Positions 1-8,206 of a stretch of DNA of 64,000 bases are shown one piece after another. The position numbers were made by a program, and so were the translations under genes. Under the pieces are notes generated by a model. It saw only the letters and a list, made by a program, of their open reading frames with translations, made no database searches and was not told the origin of the DNA. The stretch's first letter is position 1; each line of letters opens with the position of its first letter. The DNA comes from an uncultured Phascolarctobacterium sp. (lineage in GTDB: Bacteria; Bacillota; Negativicutes; Acidaminococcales; Acidaminococcaceae): positions 1 to 64,000 of the forward strand of contig CAJLLL010000001.1 in the NCBI GenBank assembly GCA_905207485.1, written 5' to 3'.

Positions 1-1
1 G

Positions 2-298
2 GCGAATAAAAAAGCCGCGAAAAAGTACCCGCAGCTTGAAAAAATAATTTTAACCGAAACTACAACGCTTGGAGTGCGCTATTATGATGTTGCACGTCAT
101 TGTTGTGAAAGATATTTTATTGATATAACTTTGCCGCAAGGTACGGTAAAAGTAAAATACTCAAAAGCAGGGGGGCAAATTTTAAATATTGCTCCGGAAT
201 TTGAAGATTGCCGTAAATTAGCTGAGAAGACTGGCGTGCCGCTGAAAAAAATAATGCAGCTTGCGGCAGCAGCAGCGGAGGCACAGCTTGAGCACTGA
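2..298 (+). CDS. larC: LarC nickel-pincer cofactor biosynthesis protein, C-terminal fragment
   Basis: This is the 3' end of a gene that begins before the window; 98 residues are visible in frame from base 2 with no stop before 296-298. The fragment contains the motif ETTTLGVR followed by a stretch ending near IAPEFEDCRKLAEKTG. I recognise both from the C-terminal half of LarC (DUF111), the CTP-dependent nickel insertase that completes the pincer cofactor of lactate racemase-type enzymes. A GTG at 74 could be mistaken for a start, but the LarC homology continues upstream of it. The last 11 bases overlap the start of the RNase HIII gene, so the two are probably co-transcribed. Other lar genes would lie to the left, outside the window. 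Confidence 0.85.
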   Translation, partial: ANKKAAKKYPQLEKIILTETTTLGVRYYDVARHCCERYFIDITLPQGTVKVKYSKAGGQILNIAPEFEDCRKLAEKTGVPLKKIMQLAAAAAEAQLEH

Positions 299-1205
299 TT
301 TTAAAGCTTACATTGCAGAGATTGTAAGTAATTTTTCATCAAACGGTATTAATGTTGAAGAAAAAGATTTGCAATATGGCAGGCAGCTTGTACTTATAAA
401 AGGCAGCGATAAAACTACATTATCTGTTTACAACGGCAAAAAAGGCCTAAAACTGGTTTGGAACGGCAAAAATGCCGCGTTTACCGATGAATGCAAAAGT
501 ATTTTAATAAACGAAGGCACAGCCGGAACAGATTACCAGTTGCTGAAGGATTATCCCGGGTTTAACGGTATTTGGGCAGGAAGCGATGAATCCGGCAAAG
601 GAGATTTTATCGGACCGCTTGTGGTTGCTGCTGTTGTTTGTGATGAAAAAAGCGCAGCCAAGCTATTTAATATCGGCGTAAAAGATTGTAAAATAGTCAG
701 TGATAAAGATGTGCTGAATTTACGCAAAGAAATTGAAGCAAATTCATTAAGTACATCTGTTTTGGCGCTGACTCCCAAAATGTATAACTACCGTTATGGG
801 CAAATAAAAAATGCAGGGCAAAACCTTAACCATCTGCTTAGCAGCGGACATGCCGCGGCGTTATGTGCTGCGCTTGCCAAATGTCCGCAATGCAATTACG
901 CTTTGGTTGACCGTTTTGCTGCAAATAACAACATCGGTGCGATGGTCACTTCTAAATTCCCAAATGTAAACGTGGTGCAAATGCCCAAAGCAGAAGTCGA
1001 TATAGCCGTTGCGGCGGCATCGGTGCTGGCACGTGCTGAGTTTTTACGCATTATGGCAGATTTGGAAACGCATGCAGGCATGGCTTTACCAAAAGGTGGT
1101 GGGCCTGCTGCTACAGATTGTGCACGTATGCTTGCGCAAAAATTGGGCAAGGAATCTCTTGGCAATTTTGTAAAACTGCATTTTGCCAACTATAAACGTA
1201 TTTAA
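288..1205 (+). CDS. rnhC: Ribonuclease HIII
   Basis: RNase HIII cleaves the RNA strand of RNA-DNA hybrids and helps remove R-loops and primers in Firmicutes. The 305-residue product has the N-terminal TBP-like substrate-binding domain (about residues 1-80). The catalytic domain then opens with GSDESGKGD, the type HIII version of the RNase H2 active-site motif carrying the first Asp and Glu. I place the start at TTG 288 because GGAGG at 277-281 sits 6 bases ahead of it. An upstream in-frame TTG at 261 has no such site and would add a low-complexity Gln/Arg stretch. It overlaps the larC stop, which suggests translational coupling. Confidence 0.92.
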   Translation: MSTDFKAYIAEIVSNFSSNGINVEEKDLQYGRQLVLIKGSDKTTLSVYNGKKGLKLVWNGKNAAFTDECKSILINEGTAGTDYQLLKDYPGFNGIWAGSDESGKGDFIGPLVVAAVVCDEKSAAKLFNIGVKDCKIVSDKDVLNLRKEIEANSLSTSVLALTPKMYNYRYGQIKNAGQNLNHLLSSGHAAALCAALAKCPQCNYALVDRFAANNNIGAMVTSKFPNVNVVQMPKAEVDIAVAAASVLARAEFLRIMADLETHAGMALPKGGGPAATDCARMLAQKLGKESLGNFVKLHFANYKRI

Positions 1206-1216
1206 CCGGAGATACT

Positions 1217-2062
1217 ATGAAAAAACTGATAATTAACGCAGATGATTTCGGGCTGCATCCATCAATAAATGAAGGAATTATTAAAGGTTACCGCGAAGGT
1301 ATGATAACAAGCACATCAATCATGCCAAGCACACCTTATTTTGAAGATGCCGTAAAACTGGCAAAAGAAAATCCTTCTTTGGGTATAGGCGTTCACCTTA
1401 CTTTGGTAGGTGGGGTTAAGCCTGTATGCACCAAAGACATAAATTCTTTAATAAATGCAGACGGAGTTTTTGCAGAAGATTATACAGTTTTTGCCAAAAA
1501 ATGGTATACTGGTAGTATAAAGAAAAAAGAAATTGAAATAGAACTTTCAGCACAGATAGAAAGAGTGCTGAGTGCCGGAATTGTGCCGACTCATATAGAC
1601 AGCCACCAGCATATGCATGTTTTACCCGGCATTGCCGGAATTGTTGTAAGATTATGCCAAAAATACAACATTAACAAGATACGCATGCCTGGCGAAAATA
1701 TTTCTTGGAGCGGAGGCTTCAGTGCAGGTATCGGCAGAAAAATAGGCCGTGACGGGTTAAGTTTTTGCACAGCTCTTGCTAAAGCCAAAGCGAACAATGC
1801 AGAATTAAAATATCCGCAGTACTTTTTTGGCATGCTTGCGGGTGGTAATTTAGATGAAAAGCTGGTGCGTACTATTTTGCTGAACCTGCCGGAAGGCACA
1901 AGCGAAATTATGACTCATCCAGGGTTAGATAGCACTGCACTGGCACAGAAATTTACATGGGGTTATCATTGGCAGAACGAACTTAACGCTTTTCTGTCAG
2001 TTGAAAATAAGAAAATAGTCAGGGAGCACGGAATAAAATTAATTAATTTTGGCGGGCTTTGA
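1217..2062 (+). CDS. YdjC-family carbohydrate deacetylase (NaxD/HpnK/ChbG-like)
   Basis: A 281-residue cytosolic protein with the YdjC signature INADDFGLHPSINEGI at residues 5-20, and HIDSHQHMH near residue 125. These supply the Asp and His ligands of the single metal site in this family, which removes N-acetyl groups from sugars. Known members act on chitooligosaccharides (ChbG), on hopanoid head groups (HpnK), and in Francisella on undecaprenyl-phosphate-GalNAc (NaxD). The following genes encode a flippase-like membrane protein, a sugar epimerase and an ArnT-type transferase. A role in unmasking an amino sugar on a lipid carrier is therefore the best inference. The gene starts 11 bases after rnhC and is tightly linked to its downstream partner. 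Confidence 0.85.
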   Translation: MKKLIINADDFGLHPSINEGIIKGYREGMITSTSIMPSTPYFEDAVKLAKENPSLGIGVHLTLVGGVKPVCTKDINSLINADGVFAEDYTVFAKKWYTGSIKKKEIEIELSAQIERVLSAGIVPTHIDSHQHMHVLPGIAGIVVRLCQKYNINKIRMPGENISWSGGFSAGIGRKIGRDGLSFCTALAKAKANNAELKYPQYFFGMLAGGNLDEKLVRTILLNLPEGTSEIMTHPGLDSTALAQKFTWGYHWQNELNAFLSVENKKIVREHGIKLINFGGL

Positions 2063-2064
2063 TT

Positions 2065-3066
2065 ATGAATAAAAAACTTTTACGCAGGATGCTGCTGGTT
2101 TTTGCAATCATCATTTTGATTTCAGCGGCAGTTATCTATTTTACATTTGATATAAGGGCGCTTCAGTATTTAACAATGTTTAAACCCTGGAGTATTGCTG
2201 CTGCCTTTGGCATTTTAGCCGTAGGGCTTATTTTTGACGGACTGAGGCTGATGACTTTGGCACGTGTAACTGATGAACGGCTAAGTGTTAAAGAAGTTAT
2301 CAATGTAGTTTTAAGCAATTACTTTCTGGCTGTGCTTACGCCGGGAGCAAGCGGCGGGGCAATTGCGCAGATTATGTTTATGAAGCGCGCAAATGTGCCT
2401 GTTGCCAAGGCAACAGTAATTGTGTTTGTGCGCACGATTATGTCGATAACTTTTTTAATTCTTTTGGTGCCGCTTGTTTTATATAACGATGCTTTTTTGA
2501 GCGAGTGGATGCCGCCTGCGGTTATTGCTACCGTATCAGTGATTTTTATTTCCATTCCGGTAGCGGTAGTACTTTTAATGCGTACACGTTATCCTGAGTT
2601 CTGGCTTGTTGCGCTTACAGGAAAATTATCACATGATTACCGCCGCAAATGCTTTAACAGTTATTACGAATTTAAAAAAGCATCTTTTATTATCGGCAAC
2701 CATCCTTTTAAAGTTTTGCGTGCCTTTATAGAATCGGGCATAAGTCTGCTGGCTATTTATGCAACTGTACCAATGTTTTTCCTTGGTATGAATATACAGT
2801 TTGACTGGCTGCAGGTAATGGGGCGCATGGTGCTGTTAAACCTTGTTTTGTATTTTTCGCCAACACCGGGCGGCAGCGGCATTGCTGAAGCAGGATTTTT
2901 AGTATTATTTACAGCAATGCTTCCGGAAGGCATGGTTGGCATTATGGCTGTTTTATGGCGCTTTACGGCGGAATATTTTCCATTTTTGCTGGGGGCATTT
3001 GTTTCTATCCGCGCATTCGGCTCCAATATTATGTCTGCCAATAATTTGAAAGAGAGAGATAATTGA
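2065..3066 (+). CDS. UPF0104 / LPG-synthase-TM family integral membrane protein
   Basis: This 333-residue protein is almost entirely hydrophobic, with about eight predicted membrane segments. It carries the family hallmark LTPGASGG near residue 93 and SPTPGGSGIAE near residue 270. This fold is shared with the flippase half of MprF (lysyl-phosphatidylglycerol synthase) and with AglD-like proteins, and lipid translocation is the assumed role. It lies between a sugar deacetylase and an epimerase, so it may flip a lipid-linked sugar or lipid across the inner membrane. I start it at ATG 2065; a TTG at 2059 would add only two residues. The stop overlaps the next start as TTGATGA. Confidence 0.82.
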   Translation: MNKKLLRRMLLVFAIIILISAAVIYFTFDIRALQYLTMFKPWSIAAAFGILAVGLIFDGLRLMTLARVTDERLSVKEVINVVLSNYFLAVLTPGASGGAIAQIMFMKRANVPVAKATVIVFVRTIMSITFLILLVPLVLYNDAFLSEWMPPAVIATVSVIFISIPVAVVLLMRTRYPEFWLVALTGKLSHDYRRKCFNSYYEFKKASFIIGNHPFKVLRAFIESGISLLAIYATVPMFFLGMNIQFDWLQVMGRMVLLNLVLYFSPTPGGSGIAEAGFLVLFTAMLPEGMVGIMAVLWRFTAEYFPFLLGAFVSIRAFGSNIMSANNLKERDN

Positions 3067-4001
3067 TGAAGTTGCTTGTTACCGGCGGTGCCGGTTTTAT
3101 CGGTTCGCATCTTTTAGAGCATCTTGCCAAACAAAAAGAATATGAAACCGTGGTACTTGACAACCTTTCCACAGGTTCAGCCAAAAACGTCCCGCAAAGT
3201 ATGAAACTTTGTGTGGGCGATATTTGTGATTTACAGGCAGTTGATGAACTCTTTGCCGCAGAAAAATTTGATGCCGTTATTCATTTTGCGGCTCAAACAA
3301 TGGTTCCATATTCTTTGGAGCATCCGCAGGAAGATTGCAGCACTAATCTTATAGGGCTGCTTAATATTTTGGAGTCCTGCCGCAAATATGAAGTTAAAAC
3401 TGTGGTATTTTCTTCAAGTGCTGCCGTTTACGGCGATAACCCTGAGATTCCGCTTACAGAAAATTTGCCGCTTATGCCGACATCATGTTATGGCATTACC
3501 AAAATGACAAGCGAGCATTACCTGCGTATGTATCACGATTTATACGGCATAAACAGCGTTGTATTGCGTTTTGCCAATGTGTACGGTGAACGGCAGGGCG
3601 AAGGCGGGGAAGGTGGAGTTATAAGCATTTTCTGCAAACTGCTGGTGCAGAATAAACCGCTGACTGTTTTTGGGAACGGTGAACAGACCCGCGATTTTAT
3701 TTATGCAGGAGATATTGCTAAGGCTGCTGTCAAAGCATTAAGTTTACAGGGTTTCAATGTTATAAATATTTCAACCGGAAGGGAAACTTCCCTGAATACG
3801 CTTTTAGGGGCTTTTAAAACCGCCTGCGGATATGATTTAACCGTAAACTATGCCGCAGAACGCAGCGGTGATATTTTCCGTTCCGTTTTAAGCAATGAAA
3901 AACTTAAAACATTGCTGAATTTTGTTCCGGAAATGGACATTGAACACGGCATTCCCAAAACTTACAACGATTATTTAACACGCCGGAAGGAAGGTAATTG
4001 A
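3066..4001 (+). CDS. NAD-dependent nucleotide-sugar epimerase (GalE-like SDR)
   Basis: An extended short-chain dehydrogenase of 311 residues. The Rossmann motif GGAGFIGSH is at residues 7-15, SSSAAVYG near residue 120 provides the catalytic Ser, and YGITK near residue 145 is the Tyr-x-x-x-Lys pair. The closest pattern is UDP-glucose or UDP-GlcNAc 4-epimerase, giving UDP-Gal or UDP-GalNAc, although related decarboxylases and dehydratases share these motifs. ATG 3066 overlaps the upstream TGA. The gene also overlaps the GT39 gene downstream, so the product probably supplies the sugar used by this cluster. I leave the symbol blank because the substrate cannot be read from sequence. Confidence 0.85.
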   Translation: MKLLVTGGAGFIGSHLLEHLAKQKEYETVVLDNLSTGSAKNVPQSMKLCVGDICDLQAVDELFAAEKFDAVIHFAAQTMVPYSLEHPQEDCSTNLIGLLNILESCRKYEVKTVVFSSSAAVYGDNPEIPLTENLPLMPTSCYGITKMTSEHYLRMYHDLYGINSVVLRFANVYGERQGEGGEGGVISIFCKLLVQNKPLTVFGNGEQTRDFIYAGDIAKAAVKALSLQGFNVINISTGRETSLNTLLGAFKTACGYDLTVNYAAERSGDIFRSVLSNEKLKTLLNFVPEMDIEHGIPKTYNDYLTRRKEGN

Positions 4002-5551
4002 TGAAAAATTTAAACCTGCAAAGCCTGATTATTATTGCTGTTTTAGCTTTGATAACAATTATGTGGGGCATTGGCTCTGTACCGCTGTTTGACCCGGATG
4101 AGCCGGTATATGCGGAAACAGCGCGTGAGATGATTAAATACAGTGATTATTTATCTCCGCGTATTTTCGATAATTACTGGTACGATAAACCGCCAATGTA
4201 TTATTGGCTTGTTGCCGCTTCTATCGGGCTTTTTGGCGATGGTGAAGCTGCGGCAAGGTTTCCGGCAGCTTTAATGGCAGTTGCCACCACGGTTATGCTT
4301 TATTTTTCTGTAAGCAAAATTTTCAGTGAGCGAGCCGGTTTCTGGTCATCAATAGTTTTAACAACCTGCGTGGAATTTTTCTATCTCGGTAAAGCAGCCG
4401 TTACCGATACAACACTGCTGTTTTTTATGACGGCAGCGCTTTTATGTTATTTACATAAGTGGTACTGGGTTATGTATGTTGCCATGGCTTTGGCAACTGT
4501 TACCAAAGGGCCTATCGGCATTGTTTTCCCCGGTGCTATCATTTTTTTGCATCTTGTTGCTACAGGCAACCTGCGTGAAATTTTAAAAATGCATGTTATC
4601 CGCGGACTTGCAGTTTATTTTGCCATTGCTGCACCATGGTATTATTTAATGTATCAGGTTCACGGCATGGAGTTTATTAATACCTTTTTAGGGTTTCATA
4701 ATCTTACGCGCTTTACTACTCCGGAACATCCGGACCGCGTACTGTGGTGGTACTATCTGCCGGTAATTATTCTTGGCATGTTCCCATGGACTGGACTGCT
4801 TTTGCAATCTGTCCGTGCTTCAATATCCGAAGCCAGCAGTGAAGAATTGGAAAAAATGTCATTTTTTAATATCTGGTGGATTTTTGTACTGCTCTTTTTC
4901 AGTATTTCCCAAACTAAACTTGTATCATATATTTTACCAATGTTTCCAGCGCTTGCCATTATTATTGGCTGGAACATCGCCCGTCTTGAGAACCAGCGCG
5001 GTGAATCACTGCTTTCGTGGGTAATTGGCACAATAGTAATGTTTGGGCTGCTTGGCGCAGGCTGGTTTATAGGCGGGCGCGAACTGCCGGAAGCAGCACT
5101 GGAAGCAAGTGTTTTAAGCGGCATTACGGTTGTTATAGGGCTTGTAATATTGTGGTTCCTATGGCGTGAACGCGATATAATTTTTGCCGGCTATTTACAT
5201 GCCGCAATGGGCTTTTTAACTATGCTGGTAGCATTTTCGTTTATCCTGCCGCCTGTGGCAGACCGTTTCAGCGTAAAAACAATGGCTGCCGAATATATGG
5301 CAACCTGTGATACAACAAAAACTGTTTACGTCGATAAATTTTTACGCCCCGGATTTATGTATTATACCGGCATAGCCGGTGAAGAAATGCTGCCTAAAAC
5401 CGATGCGCTGCAAAAAGCGGTTAATGATTCAGCACCTAAATATATTGTTGTTCGCCGTTTGGAATACAAACGCCTTGATAAACCGGAAGCAATTCAAAAT
5501 ATCAGAATCGTAAATGAAAAAGACGGCATCATGATTTTGGAAAAATATTAA
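4001..5551 (+). CDS. GT39-family ArnT/FlmK-like lipid-linked sugar transferase
   Basis: A 516-residue polytopic membrane protein of the dolichyl-phosphate-mannose protein mannosyltransferase family. An N-terminal membrane helix is followed by DPDEPVYAETAREM in the first periplasmic loop, which holds the acidic catalytic pair of ArnT-type enzymes. KPPMYYW, near residue 65, is also typical. These enzymes take a sugar from undecaprenyl phosphate on the outer face of the inner membrane and place it on lipid A (ArnT, FlmK) or proteins. The start at ATG 4001 has a GGAAGGAAGG Shine-Dalgarno just upstream and overlaps the epimerase stop. It is the last gene of the four-gene cluster and is followed by a terminator hairpin. 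Confidence 0.85.
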   Translation: MKNLNLQSLIIIAVLALITIMWGIGSVPLFDPDEPVYAETAREMIKYSDYLSPRIFDNYWYDKPPMYYWLVAASIGLFGDGEAAARFPAALMAVATTVMLYFSVSKIFSERAGFWSSIVLTTCVEFFYLGKAAVTDTTLLFFMTAALLCYLHKWYWVMYVAMALATVTKGPIGIVFPGAIIFLHLVATGNLREILKMHVIRGLAVYFAIAAPWYYLMYQVHGMEFINTFLGFHNLTRFTTPEHPDRVLWWYYLPVIILGMFPWTGLLLQSVRASISEASSEELEKMSFFNIWWIFVLLFFSISQTKLVSYILPMFPALAIIIGWNIARLENQRGESLLSWVIGTIVMFGLLGAGWFIGGRELPEAALEASVLSGITVVIGLVILWFLWRERDIIFAGYLHAAMGFLTMLVAFSFILPPVADRFSVKTMAAEYMATCDTTKTVYVDKFLRPGFMYYTGIAGEEMLPKTDALQKAVNDSAPKYIVVRRLEYKRLDKPEAIQNIRIVNEKDGIMILEKY

Positions 5552-5574
5552 TAAAGAGATGAAGATTTAATTAC

Positions 5575-5604
5575 GGCGGTTTTGAGAAATCAAAGCCGCC
5601 AATC
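5575..5604 (+). terminator. Intrinsic terminator after the sugar-modification cluster
   Basis: The arms GGCGGTTTTGA (5575-5585) and TCAAAGCCGCC (5590-5600) pair over 11 bp with one G-U pair and a GAAA tetraloop. A moderately T-rich stretch follows. It lies 24 bases after the GT39 stop. The weak T tract lowers confidence. Confidence 0.6.
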
Positions 5605-5670
5605 TTTATTTTAGGGCGTTTTTATGGTATCATTAAAAGATAAAGCCTGAATGATTTTAAGGAGATTTTT

Positions 5671-6333
5671 GTGAAGATAAAGGGAGTTTTATTTGACCTT
5701 GACGGCACACTTATTAATACAACGCCGCTTATTTTACAATCGTTCCGCCACACGTTTAAAGAATTTAATCTGCCTGTGCCAACAGACAGTGAACTTGTGG
5801 CAGGTTTTGGCTTACCGCTGCGTACTGCCGCTAAAGCATATATGCCTGATGCAATGATAGAACCGTTTTGCAATGCTTACAGCGATTATCACCGTGCACA
5901 TCACGATGAACTGATACAGCCTTTTGAAGGCATTAACGAGGCGTTGACTTCGCTTGCCGAACGCGGCATAAAAATGGGTGTGGTAACTTCCAAAAAACGT
6001 CCCATGGCTTTGCGCGGACTTGCTTGTTATGGGCTTGATAAATATATCAGTACTGTTGTTACATGCCAGGATTGTGAAGAGCATAAACCATTGCCCGGTC
6101 CCAGTATTATGGCTCTTGGGCAGCTTGTATTAAAAGGCAGTGAATGCATTGGCGTGGGCGACAGCCCTTTTGATTTGCAAAGTGCCAGAGGCGCCGGCTG
6201 CAAAACCGCAGCAGTACGTTATACCAGTTTTGATTGGAATTACATTTTGACAGAAGGAAAACCGGATTACGTTTTAAATAAAATGGACGATTTGGTTAAA
6301 TTAATTGATAAAATAAACAAACAGGAGGATTAA
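5671..6333 (+). CDS. HAD-superfamily phosphatase (PpaX/Gph-like)
   Basis: The 220-residue product begins with FDLDGTLINT (residues 8-17), the HAD motif I in which the first Asp is the nucleophile. It has a helical cap, motif II in the GVVTSKKR region near residue 108, and GVGDSPFD near residue 160 as motif IV. The pattern is that of PpaX (pyrophosphatase) or Gph (phosphoglycolate phosphatase). The GTG start at 5671 is preceded by AAGGAG at 5659-5664. One base separates it from mtnP, so it may act on a sugar phosphate of the salvage pathway, but that is inference. Confidence 0.82.
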   Translation: MKIKGVLFDLDGTLINTTPLILQSFRHTFKEFNLPVPTDSELVAGFGLPLRTAAKAYMPDAMIEPFCNAYSDYHRAHHDELIQPFEGINEALTSLAERGIKMGVVTSKKRPMALRGLACYGLDKYISTVVTCQDCEEHKPLPGPSIMALGQLVLKGSECIGVGDSPFDLQSARGAGCKTAAVRYTSFDWNYILTEGKPDYVLNKMDDLVKLIDKINKQED

Positions 6334-6334
6334 A

Positions 6335-7132
6335 ATGCGCAAAATAGCAATCATTGGCGGCACCGGCGTATACAGCCCGGAAACGCTGGCAGATTTTGAA
6401 GAAAAAGTAATTAAAACGCCTTATGGCGATGCGCTTTGCAAAATGGGCATGCTTTATGGCAACCAGGTAGTATTTATTACCAGACATGGAGTTGGGCACA
6501 GCGTGCCGCCGCATAAAGTAAATTACCGTGCTAACATCTGGGCGCTTAAAAGCCTTGGCACAGAAGAAATTTTTGCCACAACAGCAGTAGGTTCTTTAAA
6601 TAAAGACATGAAAGCCGGACATTTTGTTGTTTGTGACCAGGCTATTGATTTTACCAAAAGCCGCATTAATACTTTTTATGATACGCCTGAACGCGGAGTT
6701 GCTCATGTTGATTTTACCAATCCTTACTGCCCGCGTCTGCGCAGCAAGGTAATTAAATGCCTTGAAAAAACAGATATTCCGTTTCACAAAACCGGCTGCT
6801 ATGTATGCACTGAAGGACCGCGTTTTGAAACGGCAGCCGAAATTAAAATGTTTGCCATGCTCGGCGGCGATCTTGTTGGCATGACTAACCTGCCGGAATC
6901 TGTGCTTGCACGTGAAGCAGAAATGTGCTACACAAATTGCAGCATCGTTACCAATATGGCAGCAGGAATTTCTCCTGTACCGCTTTCTCACAGCGAGGTA
7001 GTGGAAGCAATGGCGCAAAGCGGCAAAAACATGGCGCAGCTTATTGAAGCTTTCATAAGCGCAAATGAAGAGGATGAAACCGAATGCAGCTGCGCTCATT
7101 GCATGGCAGAATTCGGCGGCTTTAAATTATAA
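6335..7132 (+). CDS. mtnP: S-methyl-5'-thioadenosine/thioinosine phosphorylase
   Basis: A 265-residue trimeric-type purine nucleoside phosphorylase of the MTAP family, with IIGGTGVY at residues 6-13, the phosphate-binding ITRHGVGH near residue 50, and EGPRFET near residue 160. It splits methylthio-nucleosides into a base and 5-methylthioribose-1-phosphate. The base-recognition Asp pair of human MTAP (in TDYD) is replaced by TNMA, with Asn at residue 207. Asn at this site usually goes with 6-oxopurines. Because an MTA deaminase is encoded in the same run of genes, methylthioinosine is a plausible true substrate. It starts 2 bases after the HAD gene stop and 9 bases before mtnA. Confidence 0.9.
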   Translation: MRKIAIIGGTGVYSPETLADFEEKVIKTPYGDALCKMGMLYGNQVVFITRHGVGHSVPPHKVNYRANIWALKSLGTEEIFATTAVGSLNKDMKAGHFVVCDQAIDFTKSRINTFYDTPERGVAHVDFTNPYCPRLRSKVIKCLEKTDIPFHKTGCYVCTEGPRFETAAEIKMFAMLGGDLVGMTNLPESVLAREAEMCYTNCSIVTNMAAGISPVPLSHSEVVEAMAQSGKNMAQLIEAFISANEEDETECSCAHCMAEFGGFKL

Positions 7133-7141
7133 GAGGCAGTT

Positions 7142-8206
7142 ATGGTTAAAACAATGGAATGGCAGCATAATGCGCTGGAAATTTTAGACCAGACTAAGCT
7201 GCCGGCAGAAATTAGTTTTATAAAATGCTTAACTTATAAACGCGTTGCTGAAGCCATAAAAAAACTTGAGGTACGCGGCGCGCCGGCTATAGGCGCAGCA
7301 GCAGGTTTTGCCATGGTTCTTGCCTGGCAGCAGCTTGTGCAAGAAGGCAGAGCCGATTTGCAGGCTTTTGCAGGTATGCGTGATGAGCTTATTGCATCCC
7401 GTCCGACGGCAGTTAATCTTTCATGGGCTGCCAATAAATTGTATGCTCTGGCAGAAACCATGGTAAAGCAAAATAAAAATGCTGCCGAAATTGCGGCTGA
7501 ACTTGAAACGCTCGCCATAAAAATTTATGATGACGATATAGCCTGCAACAAAAAGATGGGTGAATACGGAGCAGAACTTTTACCGCCGCATACACGTATT
7601 TTAACGCATTGCAATGCAGGTGCTCTGGCAACCTGCGGTTGGGGTACTGCGCTTGGAGTAATCCGTGCGGCTCATGCACAAGGCAAAATCGATATGGTTT
7701 ATGCCGATGAAACACGTCCGCTTTTGCAGGGGGCACGCCTTACCGTGTGGGAACTGATGCAGGATAATATTCCGGTAACGGTTATAACCGATAACATGGC
7801 TGCATGGACAATGAAGCAAAAAGGCATCAACGCTGTTGTTACTGGTGCTGACCGTATTGCTTTAAATGGCGATACTGCCAATAAAATAGGCACCTATGGA
7901 GTTGCGCTGGCAGCAAAACATCACGGCATACCGTTTTATATTGCGGCTCCGCTCAGCACATTTGATTTTAACATTGCAACCGGAGCAGAAATACCTATTG
8001 AAGAACGCAGCGCAGAAGAAGTTAAATGCTTGCAGGGAGTAGTTACAGCGCCGCAGGAAGCAGCGGCTTTTAACCCTGCCTTTGATGTTACGCCTGCGGA
8101 ACTTATTACAGGCATTATTACCGAATACGGCGTTATTAAACCGCCTTATTTGGAAAACATAAAAAAATTGCAGCTTAAAACCAAGGAGGAAAATTTTAAT
8201 GGATAG
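7142..8206 (+). CDS. mtnA: Methylthioribose-1-phosphate isomerase
   Basis: MtnA converts the aldose 5-methylthioribose-1-phosphate to the ketose 5-methylthioribulose-1-phosphate. The 354-residue protein shows the RGAPAIGAAAG motif near residue 45, CNAG (catalytic Cys) near residue 157, and VTGADRIALNGDTANKIGT (catalytic Asp) near residue 235, as in the eIF2B-related isomerase family. It directly follows mtnP. No methylthioribose kinase gene is present, so the ribose phosphate must come from phosphorolysis. The end overlaps the next gene by 8 bases. Confidence 0.95.
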   Translation: MVKTMEWQHNALEILDQTKLPAEISFIKCLTYKRVAEAIKKLEVRGAPAIGAAAGFAMVLAWQQLVQEGRADLQAFAGMRDELIASRPTAVNLSWAANKLYALAETMVKQNKNAAEIAAELETLAIKIYDDDIACNKKMGEYGAELLPPHTRILTHCNAGALATCGWGTALGVIRAAHAQGKIDMVYADETRPLLQGARLTVWELMQDNIPVTVITDNMAAWTMKQKGINAVVTGADRIALNGDTANKIGTYGVALAAKHHGIPFYIAAPLSTFDFNIATGAEIPIEERSAEEVKCLQGVVTAPQEAAAFNPAFDVTPAELITGIITEYGVIKPPYLENIKKLQLKTKEENFNG

